Position numbers and translations under genes: made by a program. 64,000 nt of DNA from assembly GCA_947305795.1 (NCBI GenBank), contig CAMZEK010000001.1:1-64000 (forward strand). Reading direction: 5' to 3'. The notes beneath the pieces are model-generated. The model was given only the letters and a program-made list of their open reading frames with translations, was not told the DNA's origin and made no database searches. The stretch is from an uncultured Bacteroidales bacterium. Lineage in GTDB: Bacteria > Bacteroidota > Bacteroidia > Bacteroidales > F082. Position 1 is the first letter of the stretch. Each line of letters begins with the position of its first letter. Below, one piece after another: positions 7,256 to 17,018 of the stretch.

Positions 7256-8860
7256 ATGAAATCACTGAAAATGTTTTTCTTGGCTGTCGGTTGCTTTATT
7301 GCGATGACAACAACAACAGCCCAAAACCAACAGCCCCAGTCGAAAGCACAGATGAACGCCCAAAAACTGGCTACCACACTTTATCTCATCGAAAACTTTT
7401 ACGTCGATACCGCCAACACGGATAAGGTGACCGAAGACGCCATCATCGCCGCGCTGAAGGAACTCGACCCGCACTCGGCCTACATCTCGAAGAAGGATGT
7501 GGAGAAGGCCAACGAGCCCCTCGTGGGCAGCTTCGAGGGCATCGGCGTGACCTTCCAACTCATCCGCGATACCATCACGGTCATCAGTCCCACGGCGGGC
7601 GGTCCGTCCGAAAAAGTGGGCATTATGGCTGGCGACCAGTTCGTCAAGATTGACGGTGAGGAAGCCGTCGGCAAGAAAGTCGACAACGAATACGTGCAGA
7701 AACACCTGCGCGGCAAAAAAGGCACCAAAGTCACTGTGAGCGTGAAGCGCGGCAGCGACCCAGAACTCATTGATTTTGAGATTATCCGCGACAAAATCCC
7801 GTTGAATAGCATCAACGCGGCCTACATGCTTGACAAGCACATCGGCTACATCAAACTTGACCGCTTCGCACAAGAATCAACCAAAGAGTTCAAGGAAGCC
7901 TTCGCCAAACTGCAAGCCCAAGGCATGGAATCACTCGTCTTCGACCTGCGCGGCAACACAGGCGGCTACCTCAACACCGCCATCGAGATGGTGGACCAGT
8001 TCATCGGCGAGGACAAACTTATCGTCTTCACCGAAGGTCTACGCTCGCCTCGTCAGGAGTGGAGAAGTACCAAAGACGGGCTTTACACTTCGGGTAAGTT
8101 GGTCGTCCTGATCGACGAAGGCTCAGCTTCGGCCAGCGAAATCCTTTCAGGTGCCATCCAAGACCATGACCGTGGCGTTGTCATCGGAAGACGTTCTTTT
8201 GGTAAAGGCTTGGTTCAGAGGCCCTTCAACCTGCCCGACGGCGCCGTCATCCGCCTGACGACTGCCCGCTACCATACCCCATCAGGACGTTGCATCCAGC
8301 GGCCTTACGAAAATGGCGTTGAAGACTACGCCAAAGAAATGACCAAACGTCTCGAGCACGGCGAATATTTTCACGCCGACAGCATCCATTTCCCCGACTC
8401 GTTGAAATACAAGACCGATGGCGGTCGCACCGTGTATGGCGGTGGCGGCATCATGCCCGACATCTTCATCCCCGTCGACACCTCTTATAACAGCAAGCTT
8501 TACACCAACCTCGTCCGCAAAGGCGCCTTGAACCGCTTCACCACCGACTACGGCCTCAAGCACCGCGACGAAATCAAGGCGCAATACGGCGATTTCGAGC
8601 GTTTCAACAAGGATTTCGTTGTGGGTCAAGACCTTATCAACGGACTGAAGAAAGCCGCCACGGAAGCCAAAGTGGAATGGGATGACGAACAATTTGCCCA
8701 TTCCGAAAAGTTCATCTTCCTGCAAATCAAAGCCTTGATAGCCAGAAATGTTTGGGAAACACAGGAATACTACCGTGTAATGGCCTCGGAAGACACTGGA
8801 GTGAAAAAAGCCTTAGAAATCCTCGGCAACGACAAGGAATACAAACGGATTTTAAAATAA
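7256..8860 (+). CDS. ctpA: C-terminal processing peptidase, family S41, exported
   Basis: A 534-residue protein with an N-terminal signal peptide (residues 1-22, ending TTAQ). A short helical region is followed by a PDZ domain (about 88-178, GSFEGIGVTFQ...IMAGDQFVKIDGE) and the S41 peptidase core (about 185-370). The catalytic serine lies in GSASASE near residues 291-295 and the lysine in SFGKG at residue 317. In Bacteroidetes such tail-specific proteases act in the periplasm. The following C25 peptidase gene starts only 7 nt after the stop, so the two are probably one transcript. This raises the possibility, not proven, that the protease processes secreted proteins. Confidence 0.9.
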   Translation: MKSLKMFFLAVGCFIAMTTTTAQNQQPQSKAQMNAQKLATTLYLIENFYVDTANTDKVTEDAIIAALKELDPHSAYISKKDVEKANEPLVGSFEGIGVTFQLIRDTITVISPTAGGPSEKVGIMAGDQFVKIDGEEAVGKKVDNEYVQKHLRGKKGTKVTVSVKRGSDPELIDFEIIRDKIPLNSINAAYMLDKHIGYIKLDRFAQESTKEFKEAFAKLQAQGMESLVFDLRGNTGGYLNTAIEMVDQFIGEDKLIVFTEGLRSPRQEWRSTKDGLYTSGKLVVLIDEGSASASEILSGAIQDHDRGVVIGRRSFGKGLVQRPFNLPDGAVIRLTTARYHTPSGRCIQRPYENGVEDYAKEMTKRLEHGEYFHADSIHFPDSLKYKTDGGRTVYGGGGIMPDIFIPVDTSYNSKLYTNLVRKGALNRFTTDYGLKHRDEIKAQYGDFERFNKDFVVGQDLINGLKKAATEAKVEWDDEQFAHSEKFIFLQIKALIARNVWETQEYYRVMASEDTGVKKALEILGNDKEYKRILK

Positions 8861-8867
8861 CCGCCCC

Positions 8868-11800
8868 ATGAAAAAGACAAGTTTACTCCTAGCGGCTATC
8901 AGTTTGCTCATCGGGGCACAGGTCTTCGCCCAAGGACGCATCGACTTTGGAAAGACACCCTCTTTGCAACAATGTGTCAACGTGTCGGATGACGGCTTCA
9001 CCGCCACCTTCTCTTTCAACAACCTGATTGCCAATGAAGTGCAAACCGAAAAAGGCGTGTTTTCCAACATCACCATGGACGGCACCTACCCTTCGGGCGA
9101 ATTCGGCGAGCCTTCGCTTCCCGCCGCCCACCAACTGATTGCCGTGCCGATTGGTGCACAAAACGTCAGTGCGAATGTAATCAGCTACTCGACCACCGAA
9201 TACAAATTGAGCGACTTCGGCATCCACACCATCATGCCGCAACAGCTTTCGGTCAGAAAAGACCAAAAGCCCGAGGACATCAAGTTTGTTTACGATGAAA
9301 AAGCATACGCTTCAAAGGATTACACCTCTCGTAACCTTGTTGATTTTGAGATTCGCGGCACCATGCGCGGCACCCAAGTCGGCTCACTGACCATCAATCC
9401 TGTGGCATACAATCCCGCTAAGGGCAGTGTCATGGTGTACAATGACATCGTGGTGGAAATCCGTTATGGAGCTTACGACAAAACCGCTGCTTACAACGAG
9501 TTTGCGCGCACGTTCAGCCCTTATTTTGCAAGCGTTTACGAAATGATGTTCAACTGGCGCGACGACGTGTATGACCAGCACCCTGACCTGTGGCAAGCCC
9601 CCGTAAAGATGCTCGTCATTGCCGACCGTATGTTTGAGGAAACCATGCAGGAATGGATAGATTGGAAGACCACCAAGGGTTTCTACTTAGACGTGTGTTA
9701 TACCGACCAAATCGGCAACACCCCCTCGGCCATTCGCAGTTTCATCCAAGACAAATACGCCCAAGACGCGCCCACCTTCGTCATCATCTTTGGCGACAAG
9801 GACCAAGTGGCCGCCAGCGCCATCGGCAGCCATAGCGAATGTGTCACTGACCTGTATTACATGAGTGTCGATGACGATGACTTCCCCGACATCTACCACA
9901 GCCGCATGTGCGCCGAAACCGTCGAGCAGATGCAGAACATCATCGCCAAAACACTGCTGTATGAGCGTTACGAATTCCCCGACCCCACCTATTTAAATAA
10001 TGTGCTGCTCGTGGCCGGCTGGGATGACTATTTCTGCGAATACATCGGTGCACCGACCATCCAATACGGCATGAACTATTACTACAACGTCGAACATGGC
10101 TACAACGAGGTAAACTATTTCCTCGGTCGACCTTATGACAACGCTTACGCCAGTCTCAATACGGGTGTCAGCTTTGCCAACTACACCGCCCACGGCTACA
10201 ACCAAGGCTGGGGCGAGCCAAACCTCGACAACAACGATATTCCCAACTTGACCAACATCGGCAAGCCTTTCCTCGCGATGGGCAACTGCTGCCAAGCCGC
10301 CGACTGGGGCATCAACAGCACCTGCTTCGGCGAGGCCATGATTCGCACCAACGAAGCCGCCGCCTACGCTTACATCGGCTCATGCCCCAGCACTTACTGG
10401 TATGAGGACTACTACTTCGCCGTCGGGGCCACCAACATTTACGGGCAAACGCCCACATACGAGGAGTCATCAATGGGCGTTTATGACGCAATTTGGGTGA
10501 ATGACCGTTTCAACACCGTGGCGGCCATGCCCTTTATCGGCAACCTCGCCGTGTGCTATGCCCATGCCCGCAACTCTCATCGTGACGATGTAGAAACCTA
10601 CTATTGGCAAGCATACCATACCCTTGGCGACGGTTCCATCATGCCCTACCGCGTGCAACCCACCGAGAACCAAGTCAGCCACATGGCCGTCTTCCCCATC
10701 GGGGCAAACAGCTTTGAAATCAGCGCCTTGCCAGGCTCGTATGTGGCCGTCAGCAAAGACGGCGAACTGCACGGCGCAGGCCTCGTTGATGAGAGCGGCG
10801 TTATTTCCCTTGACATCGAGCCAGTCACTACGAGCGGTGAAGTGACCATTTGCGTCACTGGTCTCGACAAGATTCCGTATATCGCCAACATCCCCGCCGT
10901 CGTACTTGAAGGGCCTTTCATCGCCATCGATAGCTACACGCCAGAGCAAGCCCACGTCGGCGACGAAACCACAATGAGCATCACCTTCAAGAATGTCGGT
11001 ACCGAGGCCATCGGCGCCACAAGCATTGTCAATTTGACTTGCGAAAACGATGACTTGACCATGCTCAACAGCACCGCCACTTTTGAGAGCCTTGAAGCTG
11101 GGGGAAGCGTCACCATCGACGGTTTCCGTTACCGCATCGCGGAGGGCGTCGCTGACCGCACCAAATTTGTCGTCCACAGCACCGCCACTTGCGGCAGCGA
11201 GGTTTGGGAAGGCAAGGCCGTGATTACGGCCCACGAAGCCAAACTGCAATACGAAAACATGGATTGGACGGGCAGTTTTGTCCCTGGCGAGACCGTGAGC
11301 GTCATCGCTTACTTTACTAATGATGGCCACTACCGCGCCACCAACGCCATGGCCACGATAAGCTCAACGAGCGAATACGTCACTTTTGAAAACGAGACCT
11401 TTGAAATTGGCACCATCGACCCGGATGGCGAGGGTGTATGCGTGTTCAACGTCAACATTGCGGCGGAATGTCCTGAAAATGAAATCCTTCCGATTAACTT
11501 CACGCTCAACGCCAACGGTGGCCTCTCCGCCGAGGGCAGTGCCGTGTTGCGTAACGCTTGCAACGTCGTTTTCGAGTTGAGCGACACCTACGGCGACGGC
11601 TGGAACAATGCCTACTTGAACGTTAGCTTCGACGACGGCACACCTTCCGAAAGCCTCACCTTCGACAGCGGCAACTACGCTTCCTTTACCCTCGAAATTG
11701 GCAACCATGTGCATGTCAGCCTCGCGTGGACCGCAGGCGAATGGGACGGCGAGGTCAGTTTTGTGGTGCGCTACGAGGACGGCGAAATCATTTACGAGCA

Positions 11801-12350
11801 CGGCCCTGATCCACAAGCGGGCTTGCTCTACGAGTTCGACTGCAACTGCCACTTCAGCACTGAAATTTTCAACCCCATTGAGAACCTAACCGCCGTCGTG
11901 AATGGCTACCAAATCACCCTCGATTGGGAGACTACGACCAATCCGATTCGGTTTGTCGTCTATCGAAACGGAATCGAAATTGGCGATACCACGGAGACCA
12001 CCTTCACTGACGTGGTGGGCACGGAGATGACCTACACCTATTGTATAGTGGCCGAATACGCTGACGGGGTATCCCTTCCCGAATGCGTCCAAGTGGAGTT
12101 CCTTGACGGCATGGAAGAAAGCATCGAGACCATCTCGGTTTATCCTAATCCTGCCAATAACCTGTTGAATATCAACGCTGTAAACACGGAGTTTACCTAC
12201 ATTTTATTCAACAGTATGGGTCAAGCTGTGGCCAAAGGTGACGCTCAAGGGAATGTCCAAGTCAACGTGGAAAGCTTGGCCAAGGGTGTTTACTTCCTGC
12301 GTATCACGTCTAGCAAGCAAATTCGCGTGGAAAAAGTCATCGTTGAATAA
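8868..12350 (+). CDS. Gingipain-like C25 cysteine peptidase 1 (subfamily A), T9SS cargo
   Basis: A 1160-residue secreted protein. A signal peptide (1-22, ...VFAQ) precedes a propeptide-like region to about residue 230. The C25 domain holds NYTAHG with His442 and AMGNCC with Cys475; the 33-residue spacing equals that of RgpB (His211/Cys244) and Kgp (His444/Cys477). Close gingipain signatures follow: AYIGSCPSTYW, EDYYFAVGATNI, YHTLGDGSIMPYR, then an Ig-like domain (about 610-690). Two CARDB-like beta domains follow (about 695-900), then a DTYGDGWN module (about 900-995), one FN3 domain and a T9SS type A sorting domain (last 75 residues, VYPNPANN to KVIVE). It is expected at the cell surface or released. 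Its specificity is unknown. It is probably co-transcribed with ctpA. Confidence 0.9.
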   Translation: MKKTSLLLAAISLLIGAQVFAQGRIDFGKTPSLQQCVNVSDDGFTATFSFNNLIANEVQTEKGVFSNITMDGTYPSGEFGEPSLPAAHQLIAVPIGAQNVSANVISYSTTEYKLSDFGIHTIMPQQLSVRKDQKPEDIKFVYDEKAYASKDYTSRNLVDFEIRGTMRGTQVGSLTINPVAYNPAKGSVMVYNDIVVEIRYGAYDKTAAYNEFARTFSPYFASVYEMMFNWRDDVYDQHPDLWQAPVKMLVIADRMFEETMQEWIDWKTTKGFYLDVCYTDQIGNTPSAIRSFIQDKYAQDAPTFVIIFGDKDQVAASAIGSHSECVTDLYYMSVDDDDFPDIYHSRMCAETVEQMQNIIAKTLLYERYEFPDPTYLNNVLLVAGWDDYFCEYIGAPTIQYGMNYYYNVEHGYNEVNYFLGRPYDNAYASLNTGVSFANYTAHGYNQGWGEPNLDNNDIPNLTNIGKPFLAMGNCCQAADWGINSTCFGEAMIRTNEAAAYAYIGSCPSTYWYEDYYFAVGATNIYGQTPTYEESSMGVYDAIWVNDRFNTVAAMPFIGNLAVCYAHARNSHRDDVETYYWQAYHTLGDGSIMPYRVQPTENQVSHMAVFPIGANSFEISALPGSYVAVSKDGELHGAGLVDESGVISLDIEPVTTSGEVTICVTGLDKIPYIANIPAVVLEGPFIAIDSYTPEQAHVGDETTMSITFKNVGTEAIGATSIVNLTCENDDLTMLNSTATFESLEAGGSVTIDGFRYRIAEGVADRTKFVVHSTATCGSEVWEGKAVITAHEAKLQYENMDWTGSFVPGETVSVIAYFTNDGHYRATNAMATISSTSEYVTFENETFEIGTIDPDGEGVCVFNVNIAAECPENEILPINFTLNANGGLSAEGSAVLRNACNVVFELSDTYGDGWNNAYLNVSFDDGTPSESLTFDSGNYASFTLEIGNHVHVSLAWTAGEWDGEVSFVVRYEDGEIIYEHGPDPQAGLLYEFDCNCHFSTEIFNPIENLTAVVNGYQITLDWETTTNPIRFVVYRNGIEIGDTTETTFTDVVGTEMTYTYCIVAEYADGVSLPECVQVEFLDGMEESIETISVYPNPANNLLNINAVNTEFTYILFNSMGQAVAKGDAQGNVQVNVESLAKGVYFLRITSSKQIRVEKVIVE

Positions 12351-12390
12351 TCTTTGTCAAGTTTTTTCGGCAAGGAATGAAAAAAAATCC

Positions 12391-12398
12391 TATTTTTG
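12391..12398 (+). promoter_or_regulatory. Bacteroidetes -7 promoter element
   Basis: TATTTTTG, about 66 nt before the second C25 start codon, so this gene can be transcribed separately from the first. Confidence 0.5.
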
Positions 12399-12464
12399 CG
12401 GTTTGACATCCGTTTGATGCAAGAATCAGTTAATTAATTCAATATCAACTAATTAAAATTAAAA

Positions 12465-15400
12465 ATGAAGAAATTTAGTTTACTTACCGCAGCATTCCTG
12501 ATGATGGGATTGCTGTTTGGTTCGCAAGTGATGGCCCAAGGCCGCATCGACTTCCGCACCAATTCGGCGCAACAGTGCGCCAATGTAACTGAGGACGGCT
12601 TCACCGCTACCTTTAGTTTCAGCAACCTGACCGCCACTGAGGTCAACACCGAAAAGGGCGTGTTCTCCACCATTACTATGGACGGTACTTATCCTTCAGG
12701 CAACGTGGGCGAACCCTCTCTGCCCGCTGCCCACCAACTGATTGCTGTGCCTTACGGTGCCAAAAACGTCACGGTGGAAGTGAAGAGCTACACCACAACC
12801 ACCTACCGCTTGGCCGACTATGGCATCAAGACCGTGATGCCCCAACAGCCTTCCATCCGCAAGGATCAGAAGCCTGAGGACGTGAAGTTCGTTTACAGTG
12901 AAAAGGCCTACGCCGCCAAGTCGATGAGCCAGCGTCCCCTCGCCACCATCGAGGTGCAAGGTACCATGCGTGGCATCCAAGTCGGCTCACTGACCGTCAA
13001 CCCCATCAACTACAACCCCGCTACGAACAGCATCGAAGTCTACAACGACATCGAACTCGAAGTGCGCTACGACAACTACGACAAGGCCGCTGCCTACAAT
13101 GAGTTTGCCCGCACATTCAGCCCTTACTTCGCCAGCATTTACAAGACGATGTTCAACTGGCGCGACGATGTATACGACCAGCACCCTGACCTTTGGCAGG
13201 CTCCTGTGAAGATGCTTGTTATTGCTGACCGTATGTTTGAAGAAACCATGGAAGAATGGATTGCCTGGAAGACCATTAAAGGCTTCTACTTGGATGTAAA
13301 TTACACCGACGAAATCGGCAACACCGCCGCTGCCATCCGCAGCTTTATCCAAGGCAAGTATGCCGAGGAAGCACCCACGTTCCTCATCATCTTCGGCGAC
13401 AAGGAGCAAGTGCCCGCCAGTGCTACGGGTTCCGAGACCAGTAGGGTCACCGACCTCCAGTACATGAGCGTCGACAACGACGATTTCCCAGACATCTACC
13501 ACAGCCGCATGTGCGCCCAAACCGTGCAACAGATGGAAAACATCATCGAAAAGACTCTTTGGTACGAATTCCTCCAGTTTGAAACTGTTACTCGTGACAC
13601 CGACTATCTCAGCAACGTGTTGCTGATTGCCGGTTGGGACTCCTATTGGACTGCCTACGACGGTGCTCCCACCATCCAGTACGCCATGGAGTATTACTAC
13701 AACGCCGAACACGGTTTCAACAATGTTTACTACTGGTTGGGCCAGCCTTACACAGGCTGCTATGCTCCCATCAACACGGGTGTTGGTTTTGTCAATTACA
13801 CTGCTCACGGAGGCGAAACCGGCTGGTCTGACCCTGCCCTCACCGTCAACGATGTGAACAATTTCACCAACGAAGGAATGCCTTTCCTCGCCATGGGCAA
13901 CTGTTGTCTAGCCGCTGACTGGGGCTACTACGGCACCTGCTTCGGCGAAGCTATGATTCGTGCCAACACAAAGGGTGCCTACGCCTACATCGGCTCCTGC
14001 CCCAGCACCTATTGGTATGAGGACTACTACTTCGGCGTGGGTGCCACCAACGTGTTTGGTCACATGCCCACTTACGAACAGACCGCTTACGGTGTCTACG
14101 ACGCCATCTGGAACAATGACGAATTCAATTGCGTTTCCGCCATTCCGTTCATCGGCAACCTCGCCGTTTGCTATGCCCATGCCAATGGCTACCAAGGCAG
14201 CGTTTCCGACAAGTACTATTGGCAATCCTACCACGCCTTGGGTGATGGCTCCGTCATGCCTTACCGCATCAATCCTTCGCCCAACAACGTGAGCCACATG
14301 CCCACCCTGCCCATCGGCGTTGACTTCTTCAACATCTCTGCTGATCCTGGTTCGTATGCCGCTATCAGCATGGACGGCGTGCTTTACGGCGCTGGCCTCA
14401 TCGATGAGACCGGTTCGACCGACATCGCCATCGAGCCTATCACGAGCGCTGGCGACGTGGTCATCTGCGTGACTGGCCTCGACAAGATCCCTTACATCTC
14501 CGTCATTCCGGCTGCTGCCCTGGAAGGTGCCTACATCGTTTACGACAACGTGGAATGCGGACAGAACATCGTCAGCGGCGCATACGTCGCCCCCAAGGTC
14601 ACCTTGAAGAACGTCGGTATCCAAGCCGCCAACGACATCAATGTCACCCTGAGCACAGAGTCGGAATACATTGAGATGCTCCACAACACGGCCACCATCT
14701 CCTCCATCGATCCGGATGCCACATACGACATCGTTGACGCTTTCGACTTCAATATCGGTGTCAATGTTCCCAACGAGACCAAGGTGCAGTTCTTCGTGAA
14801 CTGTGTTTCGGGCAATGACGTGTGGGAGAGCAAGTTCACCCTGACCATCGGTGCCCCCAGCTTTGCTGTCAACAGCATTAGCACCACCGACCTTACCCCT
14901 GGCGGCCCTGGAACCATCACCTTCGAAATTGCCAACAATGGCGGTGCCGACGCTCAGGATGTGATCCTGCAAGTGTTTGCCAGTTCCGATGATATCGCGC
15001 TTGAAAACAACGCCATTGAAATCGGAAACATCGGACAAGGTGTTACCATGCACATGCCCGTAGGATTCACTGTGGGAGCTGGCGTTGAAGTAGGTTCCAC
15101 CTACGAGATTTCCTATCTCTTGACCTCTGGTCACTATTCGGTGGGAGGTTCCTACATCCTCACCGTAGGCAACATCATAGAAGGCTTTGAGACAGGCGAC
15201 TTCAGCATGTACAACTGGCAATTCGAAGGCAGCGCCAACTGGACCATTGTGAGCGGTGAAGCCCACACGGGTACTTACAGCGCCAAGTCAGGCTCCATCT
15301 CCGACAGCCAACAGAGTGACCTCATTCTCACCACTGAAATCCTTGCCGACGGCCAAGTGAGCTTCTACAAGAAAGTCTCTTCCGAATCCAGCTGGGACAA

Positions 15401-16082
15401 GCTCTTCTTCTATATCGACAATGTGGAAAAAGGCAACTGGTCGGGCAATGTAGATTGGGGACAGGAATCCTATCCTGTGACCTCTGGCACCCACACCTTC
15501 AAGTGGAGCTATAAGAAAGACGGTAGCATGAGCAGCGGCAGCGACTGCGCCTGGATTGACGACATCCAGTTCCCGCCCACCAACGTTATCCTGGCACTCA
15601 ATCCTGTCAACAATCTGCAAGCTGAAGAGAATGAAGGCACCGTCACGTTGACTTGGGAAGCTCCTGAAGGCGCTGCAAGCTACATTATCTACCGCAATGG
15701 CACTGAAATGGGCAACCAAAGCAGCCTCTCCTTCGTTGACCAAGTTGAAGACGGCATCTACACCTACAGCGTGGTGGCCACCGACGGCAACGGACGTTAT
15801 TCCACAGCCGAATATGTCACCGTCAGCGTGGGTATCGTCGGCGTTGAAGAAAACTTCGTCGAGTTCGCTGTCTATCCTAACCCCGTCAGCAGCACCCTGA
15901 ACATCAACTGCGGCAATGCTGAATACAGCTACGCCATGTTCAACGGCATGGGCCAGATGGTTGCCAACGGCAATGGTCGTGGCGCACAGCAGATCAGCGT
16001 CAACGGCTTGGATAAGGGCGTTTATTTCCTGCGCTTAGTCAGCGGCACTCAGGTGCGCGTTGAAAAGGTTGTGGTAGAATAA
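12465..16082 (+). CDS. Gingipain-like C25 cysteine peptidase 2 (subfamily A), T9SS cargo
   Basis: A 1205-residue protein, closely similar to the preceding peptidase over its first 690 residues and clearly its tandem duplicate. Signal peptide 1-25 (...VMAQ). The catalytic pair is His448 (NYTAHG) and Cys481 (AMGNCC), again 33 apart. The tail differs from peptidase 1: CARDB-like domains are followed by a cleaved-adhesin/MAM-like module at about 905-1042 (EGFETGDFS...WIDDIQFP) like the one in peptidase 4. Then come one FN3 domain and a T9SS sorting domain (VYPNPVSS to KVVVE). The end of the gene shares an identical 30-odd-nt stretch with peptidase 3, suggesting gene conversion in the sorting domain. 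A strong terminator follows. Confidence 0.9.
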   Translation: MKKFSLLTAAFLMMGLLFGSQVMAQGRIDFRTNSAQQCANVTEDGFTATFSFSNLTATEVNTEKGVFSTITMDGTYPSGNVGEPSLPAAHQLIAVPYGAKNVTVEVKSYTTTTYRLADYGIKTVMPQQPSIRKDQKPEDVKFVYSEKAYAAKSMSQRPLATIEVQGTMRGIQVGSLTVNPINYNPATNSIEVYNDIELEVRYDNYDKAAAYNEFARTFSPYFASIYKTMFNWRDDVYDQHPDLWQAPVKMLVIADRMFEETMEEWIAWKTIKGFYLDVNYTDEIGNTAAAIRSFIQGKYAEEAPTFLIIFGDKEQVPASATGSETSRVTDLQYMSVDNDDFPDIYHSRMCAQTVQQMENIIEKTLWYEFLQFETVTRDTDYLSNVLLIAGWDSYWTAYDGAPTIQYAMEYYYNAEHGFNNVYYWLGQPYTGCYAPINTGVGFVNYTAHGGETGWSDPALTVNDVNNFTNEGMPFLAMGNCCLAADWGYYGTCFGEAMIRANTKGAYAYIGSCPSTYWYEDYYFGVGATNVFGHMPTYEQTAYGVYDAIWNNDEFNCVSAIPFIGNLAVCYAHANGYQGSVSDKYYWQSYHALGDGSVMPYRINPSPNNVSHMPTLPIGVDFFNISADPGSYAAISMDGVLYGAGLIDETGSTDIAIEPITSAGDVVICVTGLDKIPYISVIPAAALEGAYIVYDNVECGQNIVSGAYVAPKVTLKNVGIQAANDINVTLSTESEYIEMLHNTATISSIDPDATYDIVDAFDFNIGVNVPNETKVQFFVNCVSGNDVWESKFTLTIGAPSFAVNSISTTDLTPGGPGTITFEIANNGGADAQDVILQVFASSDDIALENNAIEIGNIGQGVTMHMPVGFTVGAGVEVGSTYEISYLLTSGHYSVGGSYILTVGNIIEGFETGDFSMYNWQFEGSANWTIVSGEAHTGTYSAKSGSISDSQQSDLILTTEILADGQVSFYKKVSSESSWDKLFFYIDNVEKGNWSGNVDWGQESYPVTSGTHTFKWSYKKDGSMSSGSDCAWIDDIQFPPTNVILALNPVNNLQAEENEGTVTLTWEAPEGAASYIIYRNGTEMGNQSSLSFVDQVEDGIYTYSVVATDGNGRYSTAEYVTVSVGIVGVEENFVEFAVYPNPVSSTLNINCGNAEYSYAMFNGMGQMVANGNGRGAQQISVNGLDKGVYFLRLVSGTQVRVEKVVVE

Positions 16083-16103
16083 GCACACCTTTCATTGAAA
16101 TGA

Positions 16104-16134
16104 AGAGGGTGACCTTTTTGGTCACCCTCTTTGT
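16104..16134. terminator. Bidirectional terminator
   Basis: AGAGGGTGACC (16104-16114) pairs with GGTCACCCTCT (16120-16130) around a T-rich loop and is followed by T residues. It separates the convergent peptidase 2 and TerB/DnaJ genes. Confidence 0.8.
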
Positions 16135-16869
16135 TTAGAGACCTCTTTGTTTCTTAATGGATTCGTATGCTGCGTTGATTTCTTGGAACTTCTTCTCGGC
16201 GGCCTGCCGCACCTCGTCGCCAAGGTTGCCGACGAGATCGGGGTGATTCTTCTTGGCCATATCGCGATAGGCTTTCTTGACCTCGTCGTCGGTAGCAGAA
16301 GGCTCGATACCGAGAATTTTGTACGCACTGTCGGTTTCCTTGATAAACATAGCCTTCACAGACAGGAAATCGCTATTGGTGACGCCCATGTAGTCTGAAA
16401 TCGTGTTGATGACACCCAATTCCTCTTGGGAAACCCTACCATCAGCGTTGGCGATACCGAACAGATAATGAAGCAGTTGCAGGCGTGAGGCATAGTCCAT
16501 GTAGCGGCCAACCTGTTGGCTGACTTCATACAGGTTGTAGTCCTTCTCCAGAATCTCGCGTAGCATCTTGATGTAGTTTTCGGCGCGTTGCTGACCGAAA
16601 TTCTGCAAGAAAAAGCGTTTCACGTAATCCAGCTCCGATTTCCTGACATTGCCGTCGGCCTTCATTACGGCGGCGGAGAGCACGAGCAGTGTCACGTTGA
16701 AATCACGTTTCTCCTCCGTATTACCGAACGTGTCGGTCACTTCAGAGCGAATCACTTTGGGGCGATTGCCCGAAAACAGGCTTCCGATGGCATAGCCAAT
16801 GATGGCTCCCAACGGGCCGCCAAACGACCAGCCCAATCCCATCAGTATCAGTTTCAAGAAAAATCCCAT
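16135..16869 (-). CDS. TerB-like / J-domain protein (DjlA-like layout)
   Basis: A 244-residue protein starting [18 protein letters not shown]. The upstream in-frame ATG is rejected because the promoter at 16890 lies inside that extension. A glycine-rich hydrophobic N-terminus (about 5-33) probably inserts in the membrane. A TerB/DjlA-like helical domain spans about 55-170 ([32 protein letters not shown]). A C-terminal J domain with the HPD motif in [11 protein letters not shown] should stimulate DnaK ATPase. This order matches DjlA-type co-chaperones. The gene interrupts the C25 array on the opposite strand and looks like an ordinary housekeeping gene. Confidence 0.85.
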   Translation of the reverse strand: MGFFLKLILMGLGWSFGGPLGAIIGYAIGSLFSGNRPKVIRSEVTDTFGNTEEKRDFNVTLLVLSAAVMKADGNVRKSELDYVKRFFLQNFGQQRAENYIKMLREILEKDYNLYEVSQQVGRYMDYASRLQLLHYLFGIANADGRVSQEELGVINTISDYMGVTNSDFLSVKAMFIKETDSAYKILGIEPSATDDEVKKAYRDMAKKNHPDLVGNLGDEVRQAAEKKFQEINAAYESIKKQRGL

Positions 16870-16889
16870 GGCTTTGTTTTTTCGAGCCG

Positions 16890-16897
16890 CAAAAATA
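16890..16897 (-). promoter_or_regulatory. Bacteroidetes -7 promoter element
   Basis: TATTTTTG on the minus strand, 20 nt before the TerB/DnaJ start codon; it supports the downstream ATG as the start. Confidence 0.5.
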
Positions 16898-16963
16898 CAC
16901 AAAATAAACAAGAACTGTTGAAAATAATTCCGACGAAGCCCCATATATAAGAAAAAAGATTCG

Positions 16964-16971
16964 TATCTTTG
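16964..16971 (+). promoter_or_regulatory. Bacteroidetes -7 promoter element
   Basis: TATCTTTG, 47 nt before the MKKVF start of peptidase 3. The longer frame beginning at 16977 would place its start codon almost at the transcription start, so the later ATG is preferred. Confidence 0.55.
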
Positions 16972-17018
16972 CGCCCTTGTTAACGACCTTAATTATTAAT
17001 TATCAATTTTTCAAACAA

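Noticed and set aside
9384-9596. Several short minus-strand ORFs inside the C25 genes
   Set aside because: They lack start signals and family likeness and follow the codon pattern of the opposite coding strand.
13908-15266. 452-residue ORF antisense to C25 peptidase 2
   Set aside because: Shadow of the peptidase frame with no recognisable domains, and similar shadows occur opposite the other C25 genes.
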